Under the pieces are notes generated by a model. The model saw only the letters and a list, made by a program, of their open reading frames with translations, had not been told where the DNA came from and made no database searches. From positions 68,176,765-68,240,764 of the forward strand of contig OY978526.1 in assembly GCA_963854835.1 (NCBI GenBank): a stretch of 64,000 bases of DNA, in the 5' to 3' direction. This DNA is from Megamerina dolium. Its lineage: Eukaryota > Arthropoda > Insecta > Diptera > Megamerinidae. Positions 37,002 through 48,399 of the stretch are shown here, piece by piece (the stretch's first letter is position 1; the number at the start of each line of letters is the position of its first letter). The position numbers and the translations under genes are program-made.

Positions 37002-38181
37002 TGCCCCTATTGCGGTTCACCACTAAACCCAGTTTGGTCGTCTTAGAGTCGACCCGACTTCAACAAGACCAAACTATTTTTTGGTATTGTGGTACACCAC
37101 TGTTTTCGGTTGAAATTGTTATGGCATTACCAGCTTAAAATATCACTTATGACAGAAAAGTGGTCGATTAAAAGTAAAAATTAAGGAAATATACAATTGT
37201 GTTTTGCTGTGAAAATTATTTAAAATGGATATTAGTGTAGATTTGTTTTATGAAGATGAAAACGAAGACGCGAAAATTGATTTGCTACGCTCACGGAGAA
37301 AAATTCGTGATGACTCTAACCCTCTTGAACTACCTAGCGAAAAGTATAAATATTGTTCAAAATAAATAAAAGCAAATAATAAATTTTTTTATAGATTTAT
37401 TAGCTATTTTCGACTGAGCAAAGAGGCATTTTGCTTTTTGCTGGATGACGTAAAAGACCATTTCAAGAAATCTGTGCGTGTCGTATCTATACCACCAATA
37501 TTGAAATTGTGTGCTGCTCTTAGATTTTTCGCTGATGGAAGCTACCAGAAGAGCAGCGGCAATGACTTCAATATAGGAGTGGCTCAATCTACAATGTCAC
37601 TTGTTTTAAAAGAAGTATTAGATGTATTGGAGACGAAACATACGCTGAAAGGAGTATCAGAAATAATATAATGCGTTCTTTCCAAGCTCAATAAATTTAT
37701 CTCTTATTTATTTTTTAAATTCATTTCAGTCTCTTTGGTAAATGGAAGATAACTTAAATTATTTAAAAAAAAATCTTATTTTCTTAGATTCACGTCTACT
37801 TTGTTAGCTTGGATTCTGGTCCATTAGTTGAACAAGCCTCTCAAATTGAGCTTTGGTTGTAATTTTTAAACTTCTGAAAATGTATAAAATGTTGAGAAAT
37901 TACAATATGAAGCCAAGCTAATTATTACTTACGATCTCTCCATTATTTTTGGCTTTATTAGTTTAAAGTAAACTGCAACTGATGCAAACACAACTGCTTA
38001 TGAGCAGTGGTGTATATTTAACGTGCTTGTCGACCAAACTGTAACAGAGTTGCAAACGGTAATACCACAAAAATAATGAACACAACCAAAAAAATCAGCC
38101 GCCAGTCGAGTTGAGAACGGCAATATGAATTTCTCGACGGCGACCAAACTGTTACAAAAGTTGTGAACCGCAATAGGGGCA
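37002..38181. mobile_element. PIF/Harbinger element, internally deleted
   Basis: The 19-bp perfect terminal inverted repeats are TGCCCCTATTGCGGTTCAC and its inverse. The 3-bp target duplication is TCA (36999-37001 and 38182-38184), the length expected for PIF/Harbinger. CAGTTTGGTCG also recurs in inverted order inside the ends. The 1180-bp element keeps only the start of a transposase gene. It interrupts IR-7 near the end of S2. Perfect TIRs and target site point to a recent insertion. Confidence 0.92.
37225..37671 (+). pseudogene. Truncated Harbinger transposase (two exons)
   Basis: Exon 1 (37225-37343) encodes MDISVDLFYEDENED through LPSE. A 51-bp intron (37344-37394, GT..AG) follows. Exon 2 (37395-37671) continues in frame as FISYFRLSKEAFCFLLDDV, ILKLCAALRFFADGSYQ, GNDFNIGVAQSTMSLVLKEV. 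That is the N-terminal helix-turn-helix region of HARBI1-type nucleases. The 131-residue product stops before the DDE domain, so the element cannot cut DNA on its own. The protein could still bind transposon ends; that is inference. Confidence 0.8.
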
Positions 38182-38639
38182 TCAATATATATTCCATCGA
38201 TGAATGTGCTAATCGGACAAGTCATTCAATCAGGATTACTAGGGCACTGGATTAGTCGTTCGTATTTAGAACTGGTTCGAATTGAACGTCTTAATATAAC
38301 GGATAAATATAAACTTAATGAATTCGTTCCTTTAAATATCACAGATATATCTTTGGTATTGCTATGCTATGGCATCACCGTGGGTTTATCGTTTTGTGCT
38401 TTCGCATTTGAATTATATTGGTATAAATGTTAAATATAACTTCACGTAAAACATAAATTTGTTAAATATTACATAAAAAAAAAAATGTAAATAACTGCAA
38501 TGTTAATTTTGGAGCGAACATCAAATTAGATTAATATGACAGCTGATTTTTGTAACGTCTACAGTTGAAGAAAACTTTTACTGAATATATCCCGGTGTAA
38601 TGTTTCCGTTGCTCATGCATAATATGGTCGCAAATACAA

Positions 38640-39240
38640 CATCACTAATAAATTTGTGATGCTTCAGAGACGCGGTCAATGGATTTTGATCAAAAAATCT
38701 GCTGTCACCTGCTTGAGGCTAAAAGAAAAGTGCACTTCTGCAGACAGTCAGCTTACCGCGTTTGGAAAAGTGCGCCGCCGTTTTACGAGTTCGCAGGCAT
38801 ATTTTTCTGGTCTGATTCTCCACCAGAGGAGATGTGACTCCTCACGCAGTTGCAAGAAATACAGACTGGTGAACCACACGCTCCTATATCCAAGCCCTCC
38901 GTCTATGAGGATAAGGCCGGAACAGCGTGGTGACCCCCCAGACCTTCATCGCCGACGTGAAATTCGTTCGTATCGTAGAGGTACTGAGTACAATCGAACC
39001 ATTCAACGGCGTAGACCTCAAGGTCAATCCTGCAACTGCAAACATCACCGCTTCTAACGCAACGCACCACGTCATCGTTTCACCGTGAGCGCACATAGGC
39101 TCTCCGGGACCAGAAACGTGCACTCTGATCGCCGATTATCTCCAGGTACTCGCTGCCACACAACGCAATACGACGCCATCCATTTGCTGACCCGCTTAAT
39201 ACACACACTCAATTAATGCACCAATGCACGTGGGCCGCGA
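38640..39240. other. GC-richer segment with an unrecognised frame
   Basis: Base composition rises here compared with the flanks, and a 133-codon plus-strand frame (38656-39057) crosses it. Neither strand gives a domain that I recognise, and codon use looks unselected. A fragment of a retroelement or another transposon is the likeliest source. Confidence 0.3.
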
Positions 39241-39466
39241 TGTCTAAATCCCTTTAGACAAGTCATATGGATATTTATTTTATTTTATTTACTTACACAT
39301 AAGTTCCCTATATGGTGTAAATGCGCCTCTTGTGAGACGACCGACCTACTTCGTTCCTAATTCGGTCTTTGAGTTCCGCGACATATTCAAATTGTATAAA
39401 CAAACTTTAATTTTAATATTCTGTATTATATGTTTTTTACAATAAAATGTAACTATTTGTTTATCA

Positions 39467-39898
39467 TTGAAATTAACAGGGTCATATACCCCAGCATCCG
39501 TTTCTCCTTCTGCTCTGGATCCATTAGTAAACCTTATGTTGCAATGGTTTGAAGAGAATGGAGATTTATCCGTTTCCTATAACGTTCTGTTAGGAATAAT
39601 CGTAGAGAAAAATCTACCAAAAGAGAGATTTGTAGGGATGAGGTCTGCTTTAGAGCATAGATCGATATTTGGAATACTTCTTAGAATGACCGTGTATCCA
39701 TAATTGTGTATCCATAATTGTTTTAAAGGAATTGCATGCAAATGGCAGATTGTTACTCTTTATCTATCATGTGTATGCAGTGGGAGAAGTCCTACTACCA
39801 CTTCTAAAGCGGACGCTGGACAAGACCTAGCAGTCGAGACTGTCAAGCATCTGGAGTTTACGACATTGCCGGATGACTGTGATTTGAGTGATTTTTAG
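39467..39898 (+). other. Possible exon pair of an unknown gene
   Basis: 39467-39703 reads SALDPLVNLMLQWFEENGDL, VSYNVLLGIIVEKNLPKERF, GMRSALEHRSIFG, preceded by an acceptor-like TTAACAG. Beyond a stop, CATGTGTATGCAG leads into GRSPTTTSKADAGQDLAVET, VKHLEFTTLPDDCDLSDF and a stop at 39898. Both halves look like protein-coding sequence and lie in the same frame, consistent with two exons (one possible donor is GAG|GTCTGC near 39642). No family was recognised. It could be a transposon gene. Confidence 0.35.
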
Positions 39899-40491
39899 CC
39901 TCGAAACAGCTGTAGCGTAAGTTGCTGTTAGTCTTACCAAAGTAGTGTACTATATCCAGAAAACCATTTATGGCTATAAACGCCATGTTTTACCAAAGCA
40001 TCTTTTTTAAGTCCACATGTCTCTGGTTCTTTATTTAACGCACACCTTAAAAGATGATTTCCAATTTAGTTTCATATCAAAATTAACACACAGATATTTG
40101 AATAAATAACAAAAGCGAGAAGCCATGAAAATATCTAGTGTCGAAATAGCATGGCACAAGAAATATAAACTTTTTAAAAATCAGGACCAATTTTTGGAGC
40201 TGTCTGTTTTATTTTTTAACTAATTAGCGCCATTATATGTTGTATTTGTGGGCTATTAAGAGTCCTAGTGGTCAACCAAGTTCAAAGAAATGTAATCAGT
40301 TGGTTAATCTAATTACTAATTACTTAATCTAATTCTAGGTTATTCGAAATTAATTTATAATAATATTTTCATGCTTATAAAGTTCATCAAAGCCATTAGC
40401 ATGGTTTTCATTGGTTTTGAAAGTAAGCACTTGCTGCATTGAAAAACAAATTTAGATATAAACATAGCTTTTTATAGGAAAGTAATGGAAT

Positions 40492-41785
40492 TAAAGGGTT
40501 ATCCATTTCGCGGTTTCAAAAGTATAGGGCTAGAATTCGACATCTGTCAAAATGAGTTGTTAAAACAATTTCTTTCTTTTTCAGTTCAAAGTCTGACATT
40601 TGCGAAAATGGATCGCTTAACTATCGCACAACGCATTAAAATTGTAAAAACCTACTACAAAAATGGTGATTCTGCCACAGCCACATATCGTGCTTTAAGA
40701 GGAGATTATGGTTTGCATAATCGTCCAACTACGCAAGCAATTGGCAAAATTGTGAAGAAATATGAAGAGACTGGATCGGTTACAGATATTGTAAGGCCTG
40801 TGCATCATCGTTTCCCTCGTATCACCGAAAATATCGCTGCTGTAAGTGAAAGTGTTGCCGAAGACCCGAATGTGTCGATTCCTCGTCGTTCTCAGGAATT
40901 AGGACTGTCTTACGGCACATTATGGCGTATTTTGCATTTGGATCTACACCTACATCCATATAAAATCCAGCTCACACAACAACTGAAGCCAGCTGACCAT
41001 TCACAACGTCGTAGATACGTCGCATGGGTGCTTGAACAACAGGCGGTGGACGGTGATCTTTCGAACAAAATTTTCTTCAGCGACGAAGCACATTTCTCAC
41101 TCGGTGGGTATGTTAACAAACAAAATTGTCGAATTTAGGGTTCTGAGAATCCTCAAGTAATTGAAGAGAGGCCACTACATCCACAAAAAGTCACTGCTTG
41201 GTGCGCTCTTTGGTCCGGAGGTGTGATTGGACCTTACTTCTTCGAAAACGACGATGGAACGACTGTCACCGTCAATTCGGAGCGTTATGGTCATATGATA
41301 CCTGCTATTGAAGAATAAGACATAGAGAATATGTGGTTTCAACAAGACGGTGCCACATTCCACACAACTCGAGTGAATATGGCTTTATTGCAAGAGAAAT
41401 TTTCTAGCCGCGTAATTTCTCGTCGTGGCGATATCAAGTGGCCACCAAGATCATGCGATTTGACACCGCTTGACTTTTTTTTGTGGGGCTACGTGAAGGA
41501 CCGTGTTTATGCAGTTAAACCTTTAACTCTTGAGCACCTAAAAACCAACATTCGTCACGTTATGGCTGAGATACCGCCCAATATGTGTCAAAAAGTGGCC
41601 GAAAATTACCTCAAAAGAATCGATGCTTGCAACAATTCGCGTGGTGGTCATTTAAATGATGTAGTATTTCACACATAATGTCAACGTTCAAACTTTATAA
41701 TAAAAAAGAAATATCATGATAAAAGATATTTTATATGTGTTTTATTTACATTTACTTTTGAAACCGCAAAATGGATAACCCTTTA
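40492..41785 (+). mobile_element. Mariner-superfamily transposon, near intact
   Basis: Terminal inverted repeats of 30 bp (start TAAAGGGTTATCCATTTCGC, 40492-40521; inverse at 41756-41785, one mismatch seen), with the outermost TA serving as target site. The length is 1294 bp. It encloses one transposase gene in one frame with only two nonsense changes. It is the best preserved DNA transposon in the window. Confidence 0.9.
40608..41678 (+). pseudogene. Transposase of the 40492 element (two nonsense mutations)
   Basis: The 357-codon frame starts at MDRLTIAQRIKIV; the in-frame ATG at 40485 lies in the inverted repeat and is not the start. Residues 5-60 form a first helix-turn-helix (DSATATYRALRGDYG). 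About 100-150 form a second DNA-binding region. The catalytic core follows: FFSDEAHFS (first Asp), FQQDGATFHTT (second Asp), WPPRSCDLTPLDFFLWGYVK (third acidic residue, with about 36 residues between the second and third Asp). Two stops interrupt it: TAG at 41136-41138, probably a mutated Trp codon in NCRIW, and TAA at 41317-41319, probably from TTA. No frameshift is present. Spacing and sequence differ from classic DD34D mariner. Confidence 0.88.
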
Positions 41786-42069
41786 CTATCCAACAACAAC
41801 ACGAATAATTGAATCGTGCTGGACTAAATAAATATGATGCCTAAATGTACATACCGAATTTAATACTCCTTTTTTAAGGTTACAAAACCATCAGAAGAGA
41901 GAAATCTGTCAACGGACAGAAGCCCAGAGTCGTCTTTAAGCAAACCGTAGGATTTGAAATTGAATTTTTACGCAATCTTACTAGAATTGATATTGTGCAC
42001 AATAAATTCTTTAATATAAATTTGTGACATTTATATTACAAAGATGATTATGCATTTTGAGCTGAGAGC

Positions 42070-42445
42070 GATAAATAAGTGGTAATACCATATGATATCA
42101 ATATCAATGATAAATCTTTAAGATTTATTGGGGTGAATTATCGGCTATATCCGCATGCCCCATTCGAACTAGTTCAAAAAATGAACGTATGGTGCAATGC
42201 TATATCAATCCCGATTGAACCTAGTAGTATATTCATTGATTGTATAAATATTCGATTCGCTTGCAACCCCATAAAACAAGGTATAATTGTGGTTATATAA
42301 TGTTTTGATAAACGATAAGATTGCTGTATATTTTGGATTTGTGCACAACATACGGGTAGTTTATATCAAAGGAGTTGCATGCTAGGCAAAAATCCTCAAA
42401 AGTCTCCACTGGAGAAGTGAGTGTATGAGTGTCCGGCCCTGAAAT
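42070..42445 (-). pseudogene. Relic of a type-B IR (late S2)
   Basis: Minus-strand pieces in order: TLTSPVETFEDFCLACNSFD then INYPYVV (equivalent to LTSPIETYEEFF..SFDTRYAY in IR-2), YRLSKHYI, NRIFIQSMNIL and a degraded S..IGI segment. Many frame breaks. It lies about 800 bp downstream of IR-8 on the same strand and represents a further lost array member. Confidence 0.7.
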
Positions 42446-42539
42446 GCCGCAAAATGACTCATCTGGGCAGTCATTTCGTACACGACATCACCGAGCTGGT
42501 TCACTCTGAGCTGAAGAATATTTTAAGCTATACCCAAAG

Positions 42540-42830
42540 CTAAGATTAGTTCCCAATGTAAAAGGGATAGCCCGTCACATGCATACGTTCGTTTGATATC
42601 TTTAAGGTGTCAGATTTCTCCGGAAACTTCACTTAATGGTTTGGCAAAACGATTTTGTGAACTTTTTTGATGTTTTCCGGTGTTACCACCTCTTTTGTAC
42701 GACCACAGCTTTCTGCATCATCGGTGTTTCTAAGTAAACACTTGTCTACTATTTGTCTCAATGAACGATTAACTGAATAACACTTATCAAGCCAAGCTTT
42801 GGTTTGAACGGTGCTTTTTCCCATCAAAAA
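42540..42830 (-). mobile_element. Relic mariner N-terminus
   Basis: The minus-strand frame reads SVNRSLRQIVDKCLLRNTD, TKEVVTPENIKKVHKIVL and then TLKISNERMHVTG, the order of the DNA-binding region of mariner transposase (TPENIKKIHDLVL, ISKERVHHIL in relatives). No catalytic part or inverted repeats were found. Confidence 0.65.
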
Positions 42831-43290
42831 GTAATGTCAAGTCAACACACGAAATTGCTTTGAGTAGCGTTATTGAAACCAACTGAAATTTGTAGTCTCT
42901 ATGGGGGCTGTCGGAGAGAGATGTGAACCATTTTTATAAAAACGTAATTTCGTATGGTGGAATTTCGTATAATTGAAAAGGAAATCGAGAGTAACATCCC
43001 TGTACAGTAGAAAAATGATGCTAGCTGGGGTACGAATGTCGAATAAAATACGGCCTATACAATATATTAAATTAAAACAATTACCAACTGTGCTTTTATT
43101 TATTTGTTATTGATACGAAACTCCAATTTCTTCACAAGTAAAAATAAAGTGACAAATCAAACATGACAAATGCATTATGACAAACCTCGAATTCTGTAGT
43201 CACAGAATTGCATCCAAAAACTCACTAAATAATTTAATCGATTGAAAATATGTAACATATATCTTGCGGAAACTCATTGTAGAATGTGTC

Positions 43291-44926
43291 TTATTGATAT
43301 TTGTGTCTATAATACCAATATAATTCGAATGCGAAAGCACAAATGGATAAAAATACGGCAACGCCATAACACATTAATACCAAAGACAGGTCTGTAACAT
43401 TTAGAGCAGTGAATTGGCTAAGTTCACTTATGTCTGTTATATTCTCACGTCCCATTTGAACCATTTGCAAATACGAGCGTCCAATCCAATGGTTTAGTAA
43501 TCCCGATTGACTTATTTGACCAATTAGAATATTCATCGATGGTATAAATATGGAATTTTGTTGAAACGGCCAAGAAAGTGGAGTATTTCTGATTAAGCAA
43601 AAATTTCTTAAACGAAACAATGGCTTGCGATAGAATTGCTGTACTTTCGATTTCTTCAGGAACCATTTTAATTTGAAGATTGACTCGTTTAAAATCATCA
43701 AGTGTTTGTATTGCTAAGGTTCTTGGTGCTTCTGTACTAAAAGTTTGGAGATATGCAACATACGATGTATTAAAAATCATTCCGGCAAAGCAAACGATTA
43801 TATAAATACAGCTACGAACACCAGCAAAGTTAGTTTCCATTACAAATGGTTGACCTAAGAAGCCATTAAATAAATGATAATCGATCAAAAAATTGCTAAA
43901 GTGAAATTCTTTCCGTCCACGTAGATAAAATGTGAGTCGTACTATGAGCGATGTCGCCCAGAGTGCAATAAAAACCAATAGCAATGTAATGTAATCAAAT
44001 ATGATGACATAAAATAGATAGCTGGGAATTTCTTTGGGCATTGACACCATAATGCACCAATCTGAAAGCTCAATTACATTACTTTGAACGATTGTGTCCA
44101 TCTTGCGGTATGTTGCTGCTGTGGTATCAAAAGTGCCATTTTCGATCATCTTGGTCAGAACTTCTCTAGGGAAAACAGTGTGTAGATGTTCCCTCAGTGG
44201 ATATATTAGCGTAGCATTATGTTTTCGAGCATATTCTATTAGTACATTTGCGTTAAACCCATCTACTAATATATCAGCTTCCGGTTCTTTAATTATATAC
44301 ACTCGTGGCGGGAAGTCTTCTGCTCGAACTTTAATCGGATAACCAAACATATTACGTGTGTGTTCGGTAAAGAATGAAGATAGATTTGCATTGATTTGTT
44401 CGACTCTCCACTCAGACACTGGAAACAATTTTAACGTGTAGTATTGATTTGTTTTTAATACAGTGGGCAATATTAGAATTATATTCGTGGCTTGGTTCTT
44501 TGAGCAAAATCTAAAAATACTCTCCAAATACACCTGGTCTGCTTCTGAAGGTTCCAACAAAAGAATATGACGACTTTGTCGATTTTTATATAGATTTTCC
44601 CATAATTTTTGCAATAACTTCTGGTCGCTCTCTGCATTGTAGTTTAATTTGACAATAACTAACAAATCACGATTATAAATCTCTATAAGTGGATATTCAC
44701 TGTCTTGATTTAATAGTAATATAGGTAATATATCATTTCCTTCCATTAGCTGTTTCAACATTAAATCTGTATTGAAATCATCATTCGATGGGATGCTTGC
44801 ATTGTTCATGTATATTATGGTATTATAATTCTGATCATTGAAACTCATATCACAAATATATTTGAGCATTAAGCTCAATTGATTTTCAATCAATAATACT
44901 TGAACAAATGGTAAAATACCTCTCAT
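43291..44926 (-). pseudogene. IR-8: type-B receptor with a frame-shifting S2 deletion
   Basis: From 44926 the frame encodes a signal peptide (GILPFVQVLLIENQL), the amino region, S1 (DWCIMVSMP), two membrane segments and the pore-like FLGQPFVMETNF, down to LQIKMVPEEIES. The collinear receptor then continues in another frame as QQFYRKPLFRLRNFCLIRN through NSIFIPSMNILIGQISQSG and the last helix (SLVLMCYGVAVFLSICAFAF) to 43291. Against IR-5 about 46 residues of S2 (the EFYQLRDSFDTRYAY block) are missing and the frame is broken. Apart from this single event the gene is well preserved, so the loss looks recent. Confidence 0.88.
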
Positions 44927-44951
44927 TTTTTTGTTCTTTCACCAATCTGAT

Positions 44952-45068
44952 TTACGTACTCAATGACTTGGTTGCGTTTCTATATTTTTATGAACCCCTA
45001 CAAATGATATGTATCTTTTATATATGATGAGGATTACATATTTCACTGTCATAAACGATATTGCGCTT
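44952..45068 (-). promoter_or_regulatory. Putative type-B IR promoter block (IR-8)
   Basis: Toward the gene: GCGCAATATCGTTTATGACA, CTCATCATATATAAAAGATA (TATA-like) and AAGTCATTGAGTACGTAA ending about 30 bp before the ATG. It is the same order and similar spacing as in IR-5, -6 and -7. The Tc1 element begins only 31 bp further upstream. Confidence 0.5.
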
Positions 45069-45098
45069 AATTGTGCAGAGTGGATTACATCATACATA

Positions 45099-46736
45099 CA
45101 GTTATGTGAAAAATAATAAGGACAGAGACGCGTCAAAACGAAACTTCAATACAATCTAAGTAAGCCGAGCAAATTGCTTCCAGTTAACGGTATATTATCG
45201 TCACTCACTATTTCCAAAAACAAGTTCCGTTATATAAATGCAAAGTATTTGCACACATTTTGTTAAAAGTCATTCCGTGTTCAACAAAGCCAGTGTATGG
45301 TTGTGCGAATTAATAAGGACATTGTGTCGTTTCAAAACAATATCGTAAATATCTTCACTAAAACTTGTTTTTTTTCAGAGATAAGGTAAGAATACTACTT
45401 TTAGTTTTAATACCAATCAATGAGAGCTTGGCTTTTTTCCTTATTGGATAGATATGGGAAAGGGTAAGCACTGCGATCTGAAAACTGGAGAACACATTAA
45501 AAATTTGGTCAAACAGGGGAATTCGTATAGAAAAGTGGCGGAATTTCTCAAAATTTCCAAAACAATGGTGGAGAACGCAGTTAAGAGGGTTCCCCAGAGT
45601 GAAACGCGTGGCAGAAAGCCAAAAATTACACTGTCAGTCAAAAAAAATATAATGCGCTGCGTTAAGAAGAATCCGTTTATCTCATCCAAACAAATTAAAA
45701 GTGAGTTGAATATTGATGTCGATCCATCAACTATTCGCAAAGTGCTTATAAAGGAAAACTTCAAGTCTCGAAGCCCGAGAAAAGTGTCTATGCTATCCAA
45801 AAGGAACGTGCAACAAAGACTAAAGTTTGCTGATGAACATGTGTGTTGGTCTAAAGAAAAATGGCGTAACATTCTTTGGTCAGACGAGACAAAAATAAAC
45901 TTGTTTAATTCAGATCGAGGTATTCATCACGTAAGAAGACCTCCAAACACAGCCTATAATCCTAAATATACAATAAAGACCGTTAAACATTTCAACTGGA
46001 ACATTATGGTCAGGGGATCATTTTCATACAATGGTGTGGGGCCGCTCCATCGCATACAGGGCACTATGAAGGCAACAGATTATGTTGCAATTCTTCAAGA
46101 TTGTATGCTAAAGTACGCTGAAGATAATATGCCACTTTGGTGGATATTTCAGCAAGACAATGACCCCAAACACACGGCGAAGTGTACAAAAGAGTGGTTT
46201 GGGGTCAACAAATTACTGTGATGGAGATCTAAACCCCATCGAAAATTTGTGGAATACAGTAAAAGCGTCAATAAGAGGAAAGTGTCCAAGTAACAGCGAC
46301 GAGCTTTGGCAACTTATTCAAGATTCATGGAACGCAATTCCGGTTTCCGTCTGCAAAAACCTAGTTGATTCCATGCCGAAGCGATGTCGATCAGTTTTAA
46401 ACAACCGAGGATTTTCGACGAAGTATTAAACAAATTAGAAATGAATTTTAACACAGACGAATGTAAACTAGTTTCTTTTTTTTATTTGATATTGTTAATT
46501 TTTAATTAAAACAAGAAGTGTCCTTATTTTTTTTCACATGCCAAAATCGCACCTAATGTTAAAGATGAAAATAAATTTCAACAGTTTGCCATATCTGGCT
46601 AAAACTAAACAACAAACTTTTCTTTAATTTGTTCGCAATAAATTAGTTCAGTTAACACCCTGTAATTTCCCCACATTTCTGCGTCCGCATCAAGTTCGTT
46701 AACTGCATGCCACTGTCATTATTTTTCACATAACTG
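45099..46736 (+). mobile_element. Tc1-like transposon with IR/DR ends
   Basis: The ends CAGTTATGTGAAAAATAAT and inverse are bordered by TA. A second copy of the end motif lies inside each terminus (TAAGGACA near 45312 and TGTCCTTATTTTTTTTCACA near 46519), the IR/DR layout known from Tc3-, Minos- and S-type elements. Length 1638 bp. It carries one transposase gene, damaged. Confidence 0.88.
45454..46429 (+). pseudogene. Tc1-like transposase, frameshifted before the third acidic residue
   Basis: The frame from 45454 has the paired helix-turn-helix domain (residues about 5-115: SYRKVAEFLKISKTMVENAV, RGRKPKIT), then WSDETKINLF (first Asp) and FQQDNDPKHTA (second Asp). It breaks at about 46205. 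A second frame continues GDLNPIENLWNTVK (third acidic, Glu) to 46429. A small deletion removed the WPxxSPD stretch and shifted the frame, so the DD34E spacing is lost. Otherwise the gene is well preserved. Confidence 0.87.
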
Positions 46737-46796
46737 TATGAGTAAATCAGATAATGCCTGATAATAGCAAATTATAAAAATAAATCTAAAAAATCT

Positions 46797-48369
46797 CCTT
46801 ACAGTCGGCTGGGGCCGACCAAACTATACGCTGCATATGTAGATTTATATATAAAAAGTTTACTCGAATATCCAACTTTTCTTTTATTTCCACTTTTCGA
46901 GAAACAATTTTTGCATATACTACTAATTTACACCCGAAATATGGTTGACTTTGACGAAGTAAAAGGATTTTAAGATAATTCCGAGGCTTGGTATGAGAGC
47001 TATATAAAAAGTGGGCGTGGCTTACCACTTTCTAGTAAATCCAATTAATTTTTCAATGTTAATCCACACCTTAAATTTGGTGTCCTACGTTGAATAGTTT
47101 CTAAGTTATGATGGTTAACATTTTTGTTTAATTTCCTCAACTTTGTATGGGAGCCCCAATAAGAAGTGGGCGTGGTACGCTGATTTTTCGCCAGATTATT
47201 TCCGACTACGATATTAATTTAAGTGTCAATTATGGTTATTGTAGACAGAAGATTGCCGAAGTTACAGCTGTTTCAATTTAAAATTTGTATGGGGGCTACG
47301 ATAAACACTGGGCGTGGTGCGCCCATTTTCTGTGAGCCTAGTTGCTCGTACAATACTAATCCATACCCTAAGTCTCGTTGTCCTAGGCTAAATGGTTTGT
47401 AAGCTATGGAGCTTAACATTTTAGTTTAATTCACTCGACTTTGTATGGGAGACCCATGAAGGAGTGGGCGTGGCACACTGATTTTCTGCCAGATTTTTGC
47501 CGACTACGATATTAATTTAAGTGTCAATTATGGTTATTCTAGACAGAAGATTGCCGAAGTTACAGCTGTTTCAATTTAAAATTTGTATGGGGGCTACGAT
47601 AAACACTGGGCGTGGTGCGCCCATTTTCTGTGAGCCTAGTTGCTCGTACAATACTAATCCACACCTTAAATCTCGTTATTCTACGCTGAATAGTTTGCAA
47701 GTTATAACCGGTAACATTTTTTTTAATTTCCGCAACTTTGTATGGGAGACCCAAAAAGGAGTGGGCGTGGCACATTGATTTTCTGCCATATTATTTCCGA
47801 CTACTGTGTTAATCTAGGTGTCAATTATGGTTATTCTAGACAGAAGATTGTAGAAGTTACAGCAGTTTCAATTTAAAAGAAGTACAGACACTTTGTAAGG
47901 GAGCTACGCTAGAAAGTAGGCGTGGCTCATCCACTTTTGGTGAGGTTATATAGTAGTATAATATAACTCTATGTGCAAAATATTGTTGTCCCAAGTGGTA
48001 TATTGTGTGAGTTATAGCAAGTTAAAGATTTTGAAAATTTCGAGGTTAGTCGCTTTGAATGCTTGGTGTGGGCGTGGTTATTGACCGATCATGCCCAATA
48101 TCAATCCCCTCCGTACCCTTGGATCATAGATTACTTATGCCAAATTTCATCGAAATAGCTCAATATTTACTCAAGTTATCGTGCGAACCAGCCAGGTGAC
48201 AGACAGACGGACGGACGGACGGACGGACGGACATCGTTAAATCGAAAATTTAATCGACGCTGATCACGAATATATATCCATGTGTATATCTCCGGAGATT
48301 CCTTCAAGTGGACACAAACATCTGACCGAAATGAATATACCATGCATATTGCATTATGCAGGGTATAAA
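46797..48369 (-). repeat. Interspersed repeat, copy 2 (CCGT-tract family)
   Basis: On the minus strand it matches 9863-10994 closely from TACCCTGCATAATGCAATAT through the CCGT tract (48192-48233 on the plus strand as GGAC units) and the repeated CACGCCCACTCC blocks. It has one more internal block than copy 1: the segment with GGGCGTGGTGCGCCCATTTT occurs twice (about 47240-47380 and 47540-47680). It ends near GGGGCCGACCAAACTATACG, which resembles the leader of the TA modules. Confidence 0.8.
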
Positions 48370-48399
48370 AATTGCCTTACAATCGGTCTGTGTCGACCT

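Larger units (their letters stand above)
35477..38433 (+). pseudogene. IR-7: type-B receptor split by a Harbinger insertion
   Basis: The ATG at 35477 starts MKGVLIFVQVLLIENQL, a good signal peptide, but one extra base near 35535 shifts the frame. From MLRYICDG (35535) the frame is open to residue 488 of that frame, covering amino region, S1 (LCIMVPMP), both central membrane segments, the pore-like FLGQPFVMETNF and most of S2 up to RPFQQNS. There the transposon at 37002-38181 begins. After the transposon the receptor resumes at once with IYIPSMNVLIG and runs through the last helix (SLVLLCYG, AFAFELYWYKC) to the stop at 38433. Removing the insert and one TCA restores the frame exactly. The signal-peptide frameshift is an independent lesion. 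Confidence 0.92.

Noticed and set aside
35535..37046. IR-7 as a functional 503-residue receptor
   Set aside because: It lacks the signal peptide because of a frameshift, and its last residues are encoded by the inserted Harbinger end, so the final helix is missing.
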